A DNA stretch of 26,300 nucleotides from Candidatus Caldipriscus sp. T1.2 (lineage in GTDB: Bacteria; Hydrothermota; Hydrothermia; LBFQ01), in the NCBI GenBank assembly GCA_000980735.1, contig LBFQ01000060.1:1520-27819 (forward strand), read 5' to 3'. The position numbers and the translations under genes were made by a program. A model generated the notes under the pieces. The model saw only the letters and a list, made by a program, of their open reading frames with translations. It was not told the DNA's origin and searched no databases. Of this stretch, positions 8,603 through 17,119 are shown in pieces (position 1 is the first letter of the stretch; the number at the start of each line of letters is the position of its first letter).

Positions 8603-10622
8603 AGTTCAAGGAAATACCAAGAAGAATACCCAAGAACCAAAGGGAAAAGGTGAGAATAAGGGATCTTTTATCGTAATAAACCTCAAGTTTATGAAAACCC
8701 GAAGGAACCTCAAAAGCCATAAAAGCCCAATTAGCCCTAAGGATCCTTATATCTTTTCCGTCAAGCTTTGCCTTCCAGTAAGGATATATTGGAAGGGAAA
8801 GGTAAAGGATCCCGCTTTTTTGCGATGAGTATTCAAGGACTATTTTCGTATAATCGTACTTCAATATCCTAACGGGTGAGCAAGGTTCAGGTTCTTCGTA
8901 CTTACCCTTAGGTTCATCCTGTAAATAAACCGTTTTTCTAACATCAAATTCCTTCAGACCCCCGAAAAATTCCGCACTATCCTTTACAACTTCTGCCTTG
9001 AAAAAAAGGCAAGCTCTTGGCAAGTAGTCTTGCTTCTCCCTAAAACCCTCCTCCGTTATGTAAAACCTGATGTTTCCCATATCCAAAAGTTTTTCAAACC
9101 CTTCCACCCTGTTTATTAAATTTCTGTAATAGTCTAAGTAAAACTTTGAGACGAGGGGTTCGTACCCATCTACAAGCTCCAAGCCGTTTATCATTCCGGA
9201 GTTTCTCGGAAGAGCCAAACCCATATTGAACCTCGCGTTTATCCTGTAATCCCCCAACCTTCCGGATGATAAATCCGATATAAATGGGGGCTTATAATAA
9301 CTTTCAACATCAATTTTTCTCTTTAGATAAGGGTTTCCAGCAAGATATAAGTCTAGGAATGTGAGGGCGGTTATTGAGTGTGGCAAAATCCCCCTCCACC
9401 CCAAAAGGGCGTAAGTCAATATTAGTAACGCCAAGAACTTTAATATTTCACCGTTGTTGTCTATTGGAGGCTTCTGCAAAATGAACGGTATAGAGAATGC
9501 AAAAATTAATAAGATTATCCTAAAGGCTGTCCATTTATCCTCGTTTTCCAGGAAAGACTTTAAGCCATAAGCTGAAAATAGAGAAACGAAGATCGGAAGA
9601 ATATGTAGGGCTCTGACGGGATCCCTAAGACCCTTTATTAATCCTGTGGAGTATATCAGATTTATCAACGGGTTCTGATCACCCAAGGCAAGGAAGAAAA
9701 GTATTAAACTTGATAAGGCGAAAACCCTGATTTCAAAAATCTTCCAATTTTTAATCACTCCGTATATCCCCAAAATTAGGGCTGGAATTGAAAAGTATAT
9801 GCTCATTTGCATGTAGAAGTGATAGGGTCCTCCAACATACACCGCGCCTTCCTCTATTGAGCCGTAAAACTTGGGAATTATGAGGGATACAAACTTATCA
9901 ATATGATAAGAGGATTCAAGAAGGGACCTTAAATCCCATTTTATCCTTTCGCTGAAAGCGAAAAGATCCTTTACTTGGAAGTAATAAGAAAGGATAAATG
10001 GTAGCAAAGCTAGGATGTAAAGGATAAGGACTTTAAACCTCCTAACCAAAACAAGGTATAGGATTATGGGGATAAGGAGGTATAGGGGTTTTTGTGGGTG
10101 TCCGGTGTGGAAGGAAATTCCCAAGATCGTCGCGGATAACAGGGGTCTTTCATCTAAAAAGTAAAAAATTAGGGGTATGAGGGGGATAAGGTCAAAGACG
10201 TGCGGGTGGACTATGGTGGTAATGTGGTTCATGGAAAATGTATAAACTACCGACCCGAAAAGTGAAATCCCTTCATCAAACCTTTTCCTAAAAAAGAGAT
10301 AAGCAAAAATTAGGGAAAGCAGGTAGTTTAGGGAAACCAATAGGTTATAGGTGTAAAGGGAGTTGTTTAGGATTCCAAAAAGGTGGCGAAGTAGAAATAG
10401 GGGATTTAGTGCGAGGTATTGGGATTCGTTTAGGAAGGGGAAGGAGGAGAAGAGGTGATGGTTAAAAAAGGGTATTTGCCCTTTCTTCAGGCTTTCCGTG
10501 AAAAAATAAAATGCGGGATAAAATTCTTCAATTGTATCGTCAAAAAGGGTTGAACCCTGAAATATGGGAAGGAAGAAGATGAACCAAAGAAGAAAAATCG
10601 CGAACAAGGGATAAAAGCGCAT
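8580..10622 (-). CDS. YfhO-like polytopic membrane protein (GT-C type glycosyltransferase fold)
   Basis: The 680-residue protein has an N-terminal transmembrane helix, an extracytoplasmic loop with the acidic pair in LFDDTIEEFYP, then about ten further hydrophobic helices, a soluble C-terminal domain and a last helix before the terminal residues ISLNFIPLSKR. The C-terminal domain carries the YfhO-type phrase YPYWKAKLDGKDIRILRAN followed by FMAFEVPSG. YfhO proteins act in glycosylation of cell-envelope polymers using lipid-linked sugars; the substrate here is unknown. The ATG lies 8 nt after the pgsA-like stop, so it is the last gene of an nrnA - pgsA-like - yfhO-like operon. Its end overlaps the convergent deaminase gene. 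The family call is good, function inferred. Confidence 0.8.
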   Translation of the reverse strand: MRFYPLFAIFLLWFIFFLPIFQGSTLFDDTIEEFYPAFYFFTESLKKGQIPFFNHHLFSSFPFLNESQYLALNPLFLLRHLFGILNNSLYTYNLLVSLNYLLSLIFAYLFFRKRFDEGISLFGSVVYTFSMNHITTIVHPHVFDLIPLIPLIFYFLDERPLLSATILGISFHTGHPQKPLYLLIPIILYLVLVRRFKVLILYILALLPFILSYYFQVKDLFAFSERIKWDLRSLLESSYHIDKFVSLIIPKFYGSIEEGAVYVGGPYHFYMQMSIYFSIPALILGIYGVIKNWKIFEIRVFALSSLILFFLALGDQNPLINLIYSTGLIKGLRDPVRALHILPIFVSLFSAYGLKSFLENEDKWTAFRIILLIFAFSIPFILQKPPIDNNGEILKFLALLILTYALLGWRGILPHSITALTFLDLYLAGNPYLKRKIDVESYYKPPFISDLSSGRLGDYRINARFNMGLALPRNSGMINGLELVDGYEPLVSKFYLDYYRNLINRVEGFEKLLDMGNIRFYITEEGFREKQDYLPRACLFFKAEVVKDSAEFFGGLKEFDVRKTVYLQDEPKGKYEEPEPCSPVRILKYDYTKIVLEYSSQKSGILYLSLPIYPYWKAKLDGKDIRILRANWAFMAFEVPSGFHKLEVYYDKRSLILTFSLWFLGILLGISLNFIPLSKR

Positions 10623-10630
10623 AGAGAATT

Positions 10631-11158
10631 TTAAGCTCGTAAAGATATAAGGTTTGCAAGCGATGATACGAACATAAAAATTACTGCTATATACAGAATG
10701 ATGAACTTCACCTCAAGGTCGTAAAAGAAGGTTATTAAAACGAGGGTTGAGAAAAGTCCGAAGAGCTTACCAATTGGATTTGAGGAAGGGAAGGAACCCC
10801 TTTTTACTCTAAAGTACAGGGCAACCACAATGGTTAAAATTTCCCTAATTAGCAACAAAAAAAATACCCATCTGGGCAGGCCATAAAGCAAGCTCAAAAC
10901 AAATGAGGCAGATAAAATCAACCCCTTATCTATGACGTGATCCAAAATTTTCCCAATATCGGAAACCGCGTTTAACCTTCTGGCTAAGAAACCATCCAAG
11001 GCATCCGAAACGAATGTTAAAAATAAGGAAAGCCAGAATAAACGGAGATCCTTATGGAGGAGGGAATTTATGAGAAACGCTCCAAAAATGACCCTACTGA
11101 GACTTATGAGGTTTGGAACCTGCTTATAAATGTTTCTTGATCTCGGAAATGAGGACAT
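10631..11158 (-). CDS. pgsA: CDP-alcohol phosphatidyltransferase family protein (PgsA-like)
   Basis: The 175-residue integral membrane protein has the complete CDP-alcohol phosphatidyltransferase signature D-x2-D-G-x2-A-R-x8-G-x3-D-x3-D, seen as SDALDGFLARRLNAVSDIG followed by KILDHVIDK. The start NLISLSRVIF is typical of PgsA, which makes phosphatidylglycerophosphate from CDP-diacylglycerol and glycerol-3-phosphate. Related enzymes use other alcohols, so the acceptor is inferred. Four to five hydrophobic helices follow. The ATG at 11158 lies 35 nt inside the 3' end of nrnA; no better start exists before the conserved region. Confidence 0.85.
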   Translation of the reverse strand: MSSFPRSRNIYKQVPNLISLSRVIFGAFLINSLLHKDLRLFWLSLFLTFVSDALDGFLARRLNAVSDIGKILDHVIDKGLILSASFVLSLLYGLPRWVFFLLLIREILTIVVALYFRVKRGSFPSSNPIGKLFGLFSTLVLITFFYDLEVKFIILYIAVIFMFVSSLANLISLRA

Positions 11159-12053
11159 TTAACACCTCTTCCTCCGACCCAAAGATCCTACAACCCGCGG
11201 AAAAGTAATGTCCTCCACCCCCAAATTTTTGTGCGATCTCTGCGACGTTTGGCCCCCCCTCCTTGCTTCTTAAACCTACCTTCCAATAACCCCTCGGATC
11301 CCACTCCATTTTAAAGGCAACAATAACCCCTTTTACCGATAGAGGATATTCTACAAACTCCTCGCTGTGCTCCTTGTTAGTACCCGTTTCATCAAAGAAC
11401 TCCCTCCTAACTATTATGTAAGCTATCTTTTCATCCACAACGGTTAGGGTTTTTAAGGCTAAAGATAAGAGCTTATAACTCTCAATGGGAACCTCCCTAA
11501 AGACCTTCTCCGCAACCCACTTGGAATTCACCCCTTTCCCCACCAAATATATAGCATCCTCGAAGGATTTTGTACCTTCCCTATTCTTGAAACCCCCAGT
11601 ATCTGTTAAAAGCCCCACGTATAAGGGCAGGGCAACATCGTAATCTATGGAACTTTCATCCCAAAATCTCAAAAAGTCCAAAATTACCGATGTTGCGCTT
11701 GGATGCCCGTTTAAAAGAATGTCCTTATCCGAATACCTCTCACCCGTTAGGTGATGGTCAAACCTTATTATGGGCTTATCCGGTTTTTCAAATCCCGACC
11801 TGTTCCAATCGCTCGCATCCACCAAGATATAAATATCCGAGTCTGGTAGAAAATTCACGATTTTCTCCCATCCGTTTATAAATCTGAATATTTGCGGAAC
11901 ACCATCCTTTAGAACCCCAAAGGCTTCAAATCCCCTTTTCTCCAGAAAATTTACAAGCCCAAGAACGCTTCCCACCGCGTCTCCGTCGGGCCTTTCATGG
12001 GACACTACCGCTATTTTCTTGAAGTTTGATATAAACTCTACCGCCTCCTTCAA
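11124..12053 (-). CDS. nrnA: DHH/DHHA1 phosphoesterase, NrnA-type oligoribonuclease/pAp phosphatase
   Basis: The 309-residue product has the DHH-family motifs: SHERPDGDAVGS (motif I), the Asp of VDASD, RFDHHLTGE (the DHH motif) and DTGGFKNREGT. The C-terminal DHHA1 domain has the RNA-binding GGGGHYFSAGC. NrnA enzymes degrade short oligoribonucleotides and dephosphorylate pAp. I chose the TTG at 12053 over the in-frame TTG at 12068: the latter's second and third codons form TATAAT, and the sequence TATAATACCCGT then TTG matches the leaderless promoter pattern of this window. The 5-residue N-terminal difference does not touch the conserved domain. It heads an operon with the pgsA-like and yfhO-like genes. 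Confidence 0.88.
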   Translation of the reverse strand: MKEAVEFISNFKKIAVVSHERPDGDAVGSVLGLVNFLEKRGFEAFGVLKDGVPQIFRFINGWEKIVNFLPDSDIYILVDASDWNRSGFEKPDKPIIRFDHHLTGERYSDKDILLNGHPSATSVILDFLRFWDESSIDYDVALPLYVGLLTDTGGFKNREGTKSFEDAIYLVGKGVNSKWVAEKVFREVPIESYKLLSLALKTLTVVDEKIAYIIVRREFFDETGTNKEHSEEFVEYPLSVKGVIVAFKMEWDPRGYWKVGLRSKEGGPNVAEIAQKFGGGGHYFSAGCRIFGSEEEVLNVLISEIKKHL

Positions 12054-12059
12054 ACGGGT

Positions 12060-12065
12060 ATTATA
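12060..12065 (-). promoter_or_regulatory. -10 box TATAAT + ACCCGT, leaderless start for nrnA
   Basis: Read on the minus strand, TATAAT is followed by ACCCGT and TTG (12053). Spacing is 6 nt. It lies only 13 bp from the -10 box of the divergent gene, so the two promoters share the same DNA. Confidence 0.65.
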
Positions 12066-12078
12066 CAACCGACGCCGT

Positions 12079-12084
12079 TAAAAT
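12079..12084 (+). promoter_or_regulatory. -10 box TAAAAT, leaderless start for RNase III-like gene
   Basis: TAAAAT followed by TATCAC and then the TTG start at 12091 (6 nt). No SD is present. Its -35 position would overlap the nrnA -10 box. Confidence 0.5.
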
Positions 12085-12090
12085 TATCAC

Positions 12091-12663
12091 TTGAGGTTCC
12101 TTGAGGAGATAGAATGGGAAGAGCTTAAAAAAGCTGTTTATCATTCTTCTTTGGGAAACAGGGATTTCTATAAGCTTGCCTTAGTAGGGGATGCGGTTTT
12201 GAACCTTTACCTAGTTCTGAAGTTTTACGATAAGGCAAATCTCGAGGAAATCTACGCTATGATATCGGAATACAAAAGCAACAAGGCTCTATACTATGCG
12301 GTTGAAGAGCTAAATTTAAAGGAACTTTTGGTGGCAAACTCAAACCAAGTTAGCGATTACATTTACGCTTCAATGCTTGAGGCTATTACGGGGCTTATAT
12401 ACATAAAATTCGGTTTGGAAGGTGCTTTCAAATTTTTGGAGGAGGAAGTTTTCCCTGCCCTTGAAAGGAACAGGGGAAAGTTTAGGAACTATTGGGAGGA
12501 GCTAAGGAAGAGGGAAGGGGGGAAAATAAGGGTCTCTTTTTATGAGGAAAATGGAGAGTTTGTGGCGGAGATAAAGATAAAAGATGGCGTATTTTGGGGC
12601 AGGGGTAAAAATAAGAAGGAGGCGAGAAACGAGGCGGCAAAAAATGCTCTTTTGAACAAATGA
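12091..12663 (+). CDS. RNase III-fold protein with C-terminal dsRNA-binding domain, reduced active site
   Basis: The 190-residue protein has an RNase III fold (residues 1 to about 125) followed by a dsRNA-binding domain (about 130-190) ending in GRGKNKKEARNEAAKNALL, the classic dsRBD C-terminal helix. In the RNase III signature, YKLALVGDAVLNL (27-39) keeps the Asp (D34) but has Tyr and Ala where the Glu residues of NExLExLGD normally stand. In YASMLEAITG the Glu is kept (E97), but the usual Asp is Ser94. The remaining Asp/Glu pair resembles Mini-RNase III, which however lacks a dsRBD. It may be an RNA-processing enzyme of unusual type or a non-catalytic RNA-binding protein. Start TTG at 12091 is set by the adjacent -10 box. 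Alignment is by eye. Confidence 0.75.
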   Translation: MRFLEEIEWEELKKAVYHSSLGNRDFYKLALVGDAVLNLYLVLKFYDKANLEEIYAMISEYKSNKALYYAVEELNLKELLVANSNQVSDYIYASMLEAITGLIYIKFGLEGAFKFLEEEVFPALERNRGKFRNYWEELRKREGGKIRVSFYEENGEFVAEIKIKDGVFWGRGKNKKEARNEAAKNALLNK

Positions 12664-14272
12664 TTTGGGAGAGATACATTGAAAACCTGGGTTACATTTT
12701 TGGATAAAAGGCGGGTTGAGGATCTTGGGAAACGATCTGGATTTTAATTCCGACGGGAAGGTTGATGTTTTCCTTATGAATTCCGAATGGTATTATGGTT
12801 ATCCTTACGCGCACATTTTTCTCAACAATGGTGATAGGACTTTTTCCTTTGGAACTTTCCAATTTGCGGACATAATAGACAGCTTTTGTACTGATGCGGT
12901 TTGGGTGGGGGATATAAATGGTGATGGGAACCTGGATTTCGTTATGGGGACGATGAGTAATAGGTCCCCAAGAACCTCCCTACTTCCGACTTTCATATAC
13001 TTCGGATACCCGTTTAATATGGAAAATGTGGATACTATTTTCCCTTCATCAAACGAAACGCCTTACGTTGCGGATCTTAACAATGATGGTTATCTTGATA
13101 TAATAACTGGGGTTTGGAGAGATTACGATTTTTCTAACCTTTTGACCTGCTCTTAGGTATATTGGGGATCCAATGAAGGTTGGAGCGATTCAAACAGGGT
13201 TTGCTTGCCCGGGGCGGGTACGCATCCCGTTTTTCCGGCGGACCTTAATAGGGACGGATTTTTGGATGTTTTCGTCGGCAATCTATACTACCAAAAACTT
13301 TGGATACGGATTTGATTCAACGTTTTTTGATGCAATATTTTTCAAGGATAGCCCCTTTGATTCCGTAGGAACCTATGGTGCCACAGTTGCGGATCTAAAC
13401 AACGACGGATATTTAGACATAATAGGGTGCGCTTACGGTTATGGGGTGGTTATGTGGGGAAGCGAAATAGGTTATTCACCTTTCAACAAGCATGAATTTT
13501 TATCTTTAAGGGATTGCAGGAACGTTCAGGCTTACGATATAAACGGGGATGGGTGGATGGATGTGATTTTTGGTGAGAAGGCTCCCCTTTCCGACTGGAG
13601 GAACGGTAGGATAACGATATACTTTAACAACGGTGGAAACTTTTCCGAATCTAACAAGCTGGTAATACCTTCAAGTACGAATTACGGGATTTTGGTTATG
13701 GATTTTGATGGGGATGGGAAAAGATAGATAGCTCAAGCATATATTGGAATATTGGTCCTCCAGCATTCTTTGATACTTCAATAAAAACTAACTTTTATTC
13801 CGTTAAGGCTTCAAGAAATTTATCCGTCCAGATTTTCGGAAATATTTACGACAGAAAAAATAGGTTTTACTTTTTACTGCCCCCAAAGCCCTCGCCGATC
13901 TTTACATCCAACTTATCCCTGGTTCAGACTTTTGGGAATTTTCCTTCATGTTGTACGTTAAAAATTTACGTAAGACCTTACAGAGAAATGTGGGGGAATT
14001 TTGTTGAAGTTCCAATAACCTCGGAATTTTATAATCCTTACCTTTCCTATATGGACAGCTTCCAAATTCTCCTTGTAATTTCCACAAACTTTGCGGGTAC
14101 ATCAAAATTTTTAATTGATAGCATAAGAGTTGGGTTTGATGTTTCCGATAGGGAGCTTAAATTCGTGGAGAAAGGAGGAACAAGAACGGAAAGAGATAAA
14201 GTAAAAGAAACAAGAAGGGGGATCTATTTTTTCGTTGAAAGAAGGAAGGTGAAAAAAGCGATCCTTAGATGA
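12660..14272 (+). pseudogene. FG-GAP/VCBS repeat surface protein with type-IX-like tail, multiply broken
   Basis: The region reads as one protein of about 530 residues only if several lesions are corrected. Calcium-loop repeats of the FG-GAP type are clear: DLDFNSDGKVDVF, DINGDGNLDFV, DLNNDGYLDII, DLNRDGFLDVF, DLNNDGYLDII and DINGDGWMDVI. Lesions: a possible ATG at 12660 (ATGA with the upstream stop) whose frame fails at 12705 and seems to need two +1 shifts (12697-12703 and 12727-12732); an in-frame TAG at 13154-13156, after which VYWGSNEG continues in the same frame; a +1 shift in the A5 run at 13303-13307 (YYQ to NFGYGFD); and a -1 shift at 13716-13724. The last frame ends GIYFFVERRKVKKAILR, like a type IX sorting tail. 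No signal peptide is visible, so the 5' end may be missing. Confidence 0.8.
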
Positions 14273-14279
14273 GCATCCA

Positions 14280-14293
14280 TATAATACCCGTTT
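14280..14293 (+). promoter_or_regulatory. -10 box TATAAT + ACCCGTTT, leaderless start for M42 peptidase
   Basis: TATAAT at 14280-14285, ACCCGTTT, then ATG at 14294. Spacing is 8 nt and no SD is present. The promoter lies directly after the FG-GAP gene remnant. Confidence 0.7.
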
Positions 14294-15352
14294 ATGATCA
14301 ACAAAGACTTTCTTTTAAAGCTCCTTTCTCAAGTTGGACCGTCGGGAGATGAGGGTAGGGTTTCAAGGGTTTGGCGGGAGGAAGCGGAAAAGTTTGCAAA
14401 GAAGGTATATACGGATACACATGGAAACACTTACGCGGAGTTTGGGGATGGAAAACCCACCTTAATGTTGGCGGGGCATATAGACGAAATAGGTTTAATG
14501 GTTCAATATATCGACGATAATGGGTTTGTTTATATAAGCGGTGTTGGGGGTTGGGATCCTCAGGTTCTGGTGGGGCAGAGGGTGAGGTTCATAGGGAAGG
14601 ATGGGAAGGTGGTAAAAGGTGTGATTGGGAGGAAACCTATACACATTCTAAAGCCCGAGGAGAGGGATAAGGCGGTTAAGATGGAGGAGCTATGGGTGGA
14701 TTTCGGTATGACAAAGGAGGATCTTGAGAAGGTTATATCCGTTGGGGATTATGGGGTTTTGGATTGGGATGGTGAATTCCTTACAGATTTCAGGCTCGTC
14801 TCAAGGGCCCTTGACGATAGGATAGGCGCCTTTATTGTCCTTGAAGCTCTGAAATTTTATGCTCAAAATCCCGGGGAGACAAGGGTTGTAGCGGTAGCTA
14901 CGGTTCAAGAGGAAATAGGGCTTAGGGGTGCAAAGACCAGTTCTTACTTTTTAAACCCGGATATCGCCATAGCGGTTGATGTGACGGTAGCTACGGATTA
15001 TCCAGGCGTTGATAAAAGAACGATAGGGGATATAAAGCTCGGTGGGGGTCCGGTTTTGGCAAAGGGACCCAATATAAACCCCGTTGTTTTTGAGCTCTTG
15101 CTTGAAACCGCAAGGGAGGAGGGAATAACCGTGCAGATTGAGGCTTCCCCCAGGGGAACACCAACGGATGCGAACTTCATACAGATGGAAAGGGGAGGGA
15201 TCCCTACCGCATTAATTTCCATACCTTGCAGGTATTTGCACTCACCCTCCGAGATGGTGGATATAAGGGATGTTGAAGGGGCAGTCAAGCTCATATCATC
15301 TTTTGCCAGAAAAATTTCGGGCAAAACAAAAGAGGATTTTATACCCTGGTAG
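14294..15352 (+). CDS. M42 family metallopeptidase (glutamyl aminopeptidase/TET type)
   Basis: The 352-residue protein is a dinuclear-metal aminopeptidase of the M42 family, which forms large TET assemblies that trim peptides in the cytoplasm. Key motifs are AGHIDEIG (ligand H62, catalytic D64), RALDDRIGA (bridging D174), VATVQEEIGLRGA with the catalytic and metal Glu, the AVDVTVATD metal Asp, and CRYLHSPSE with the last His. Length and order match the family. Some relatives were named endoglucanase M; peptidase is more likely. The start is fixed by the -10 box 8 nt upstream. tdh follows after 3 nt, so the two are probably co-transcribed, perhaps in peptide and amino-acid use. Confidence 0.92.
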   Translation: MINKDFLLKLLSQVGPSGDEGRVSRVWREEAEKFAKKVYTDTHGNTYAEFGDGKPTLMLAGHIDEIGLMVQYIDDNGFVYISGVGGWDPQVLVGQRVRFIGKDGKVVKGVIGRKPIHILKPEERDKAVKMEELWVDFGMTKEDLEKVISVGDYGVLDWDGEFLTDFRLVSRALDDRIGAFIVLEALKFYAQNPGETRVVAVATVQEEIGLRGAKTSSYFLNPDIAIAVDVTVATDYPGVDKRTIGDIKLGGGPVLAKGPNINPVVFELLLETAREEGITVQIEASPRGTPTDANFIQMERGGIPTALISIPCRYLHSPSEMVDIRDVEGAVKLISSFARKISGKTKEDFIPW

Positions 15353-15355
15353 AAT

Positions 15356-16379
15356 ATGAAGGCTTTAGCCAAGACAAAGGGGGGACCGGGGTTACAGCTT
15401 ATAGATGCCCCGGTCCCGAAGCCCAAATTTGGTGAGGTTTTAATAAAGGTAAAATATGCCTCAATATGCGGGAGCGATGTGCATATATACAAATGGGATG
15501 AGTTTGCCCAAAGCGAGATAACAAAGTTCCCAAGGATCATAGGACACGAATCCGCAGGTGAAATAGTGGAGATAGGTGAGGGAGTTGAAGGTTTAAAGGT
15601 TGGTGATTTCGTCGGGATAGAAACTCACATAGCATGCGGAAAGTGTTATCAGTGCAGGATAGGAAAGAAGCATGTTTGTAAGAACGTAAAGATCTTGGGT
15701 TTCCATAGGGATGGAGCCTTCGCGGAATATATAACTATACCTGCGGAAAACGTTTGGAAGATACCGGAATCAATACCAAAACATTGGGTTCCCCTCATGG
15801 AGCCTATGGGGAATGCTGTGGATACCGCCCTTGCGGGTGATATAGTTGGTGCGGATGTTTTGTGGGTGGGACGGACATAGAGCGATGCGTGCATAGCAAA
15901 GCTGTTGGGGCTGGAAAAGTTATAGCAACGGACATAAACGATTTTAGGTTGAATATAGCAAAGAAAATGGGGGCGGATTACACCATAAATCCCGAGATAG
16001 AGAGCTGAGGAGCGCGGTTATGGATATAACGGGGGGAAAGGGGGTTGATGTGGTCCTTGAGATGTCCGGAAATCCCAACGCCTTAGAGAATGCCATAAAC
16101 CTATTAACAAACGGTGGATGGGTTGGTTTGCTCGGACTTTACGGGAAGAACAGGATAGATTTCCCGATGAACTCCGTAATAATGAGGGGGATAACCCTTT
16201 ACGGAATAACGGGAAGGAAGATGTTCTCAACTTGGGTAAAAACTACCGCCCTTCTTGAAAGTGGAAAGGTGAATCTGGAACCCCTTATTACCCACAGGAT
16301 AACCCTCGATGAGTACAAGGATGGCTTTGAGGCTATAATGAACGGTTCCGCAATGAAGGTGATGTTTGAGATAGGTTAG
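15356..16379 (+). pseudogene. tdh: L-threonine 3-dehydrogenase, disrupted in its NAD-binding region
   Basis: The N-terminal half (15356-15880) is a zinc alcohol dehydrogenase with CGSDVHIYKWDE, GHESAGEIVEIGEGV, the structural-zinc segment CGKCYQCRIGKKHVC and MEPMGNAVDTALAGD, the last typical of threonine dehydrogenase. The C-terminal half (from about 16003) has DITGGKGVDVVLEMSGNPNALENA and RITLDEY. Between them the frame is lost. A TAG at 15878 sits where the glycine-rich GxGPxG loop should be, with about 6 nt missing. A base is missing near 15898-15902 (AAG-CTG, restoring KAVGAGKVIATDIND), and another near 16000-16003 (restoring EIEELRSAV). Intact, it would oxidise threonine to 2-amino-3-ketobutyrate. 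Real loss or poor local sequence cannot be distinguished here. Confidence 0.85.
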
Positions 16380-16385
16380 CGGGCA

Positions 16386-16399
16386 TATAATACCATCTT
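16386..16399 (+). promoter_or_regulatory. -10 box TATAAT + ACCATCTT, leaderless start for lipoprotein
   Basis: TATAAT at 16386-16391, ACCATCTT, then ATG at 16400. Spacing is 8 nt, identical to the M42 and binding-protein promoters. It begins 7 bp after the tdh stop. Confidence 0.7.
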
Positions 16400-17119
16400 A
16401 TGAAGAGGTTTTATTTTCTCCTTTTGGCGGGTTTGGCAATATACGGGTGCAAGGAAACCAAGGTTCCCCATACCTCCGTGTTCGGCGTAGGTGGATCTAC
16501 GGGACCTGCTTTGAGGAGCCTTTACTCTCTCCTTCCCTCCAACATAACCCCACCGACTTTCCCTTCCTTCCTTGACAGCATAAAATACGAGACAGCTATT
16601 TTTAAGATCCTGGTGGATGGACAAGAAGATCCAAACGCGGAGGTTGTAGTGGGTTCAACCAGGTTAAGTTATTCTTCCGATAAGGGTTTGTACATGCTTG
16701 CGGATTCAAACGGAATACCCAAACCCGTAGAACTTTCCGCCGGAACGGAAATTTCCATACGTACCAACAAGTACAATGAAAGCATAAAATTCAGCCTTCC
16801 CGCCTTAAATCCTCCGGACAGCATAGCGGTTGATACCGGGATAAGGGTTGGGGATTCCATAAGGGTTTCCTGGAGTCTCGTATCCGGGGCGGATTCAATA
16901 CAGGTTTTCTTCAAGCTCAACGATAAGGATCCCCACATAAAGAACTTACCCCCCACCGCAACTTATTATTACATACCTTCATCTTATGTTAGCGATACCG
17001 GAAGTGCATTTCTGATGATTAACGCACTAAAATATTTGAAAATTCAGGATGCCCTTCCCCCCTCAACCATGCTTTTGATAAAGGGCAAAGCCTATCCACT
17101 GCCCATAAGGGTAAGGTAA
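16400..17119 (+). CDS. putative lipoprotein of unknown function
   Basis: The 239-residue protein starts with MKRFYFLLLAGLAIYGC. A short basic n-region, a hydrophobic core and a Cys at 17 preceded by I-Y-G make an acceptable lipobox, so export and lipidation by Lgt, LspA and Lnt (encoded at 22991) is likely. The mature part is low in Cys and rich in Ser, Pro and Asp. Its centre, from about residue 135 (SIAVDTGIRVGDSIRVSW, then SGADSIQVFF), looks like a fibronectin-III-type beta-sandwich. I recognise no specific family. The stop overlaps the next ATG (TAATG), so it is coupled to the NurA-domain gene; no functional link is obvious. Confidence 0.7.
   Translation: MKRFYFLLLAGLAIYGCKETKVPHTSVFGVGGSTGPALRSLYSLLPSNITPPTFPSFLDSIKYETAIFKILVDGQEDPNAEVVVGSTRLSYSSDKGLYMLADSNGIPKPVELSAGTEISIRTNKYNESIKFSLPALNPPDSIAVDTGIRVGDSIRVSWSLVSGADSIQVFFKLNDKDPHIKNLPPTATYYYIPSSYVSDTGSAFLMINALKYLKIQDALPPSTMLLIKGKAYPLPIRVR

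Noticed and set aside
13154..13156. TAG as a reassigned sense codon
   Set aside because: Other intact genes here end in TAG (M42 peptidase, binding protein), and this gene has other lesions.
16363..16371. -35 boxes for the TATAATACC promoters (for example TTTGAG or TTGAGA here)
   Set aside because: Candidates differ in sequence and spacing (14-16 bp) between promoters and none is seen at dnaE or the M42 gene.
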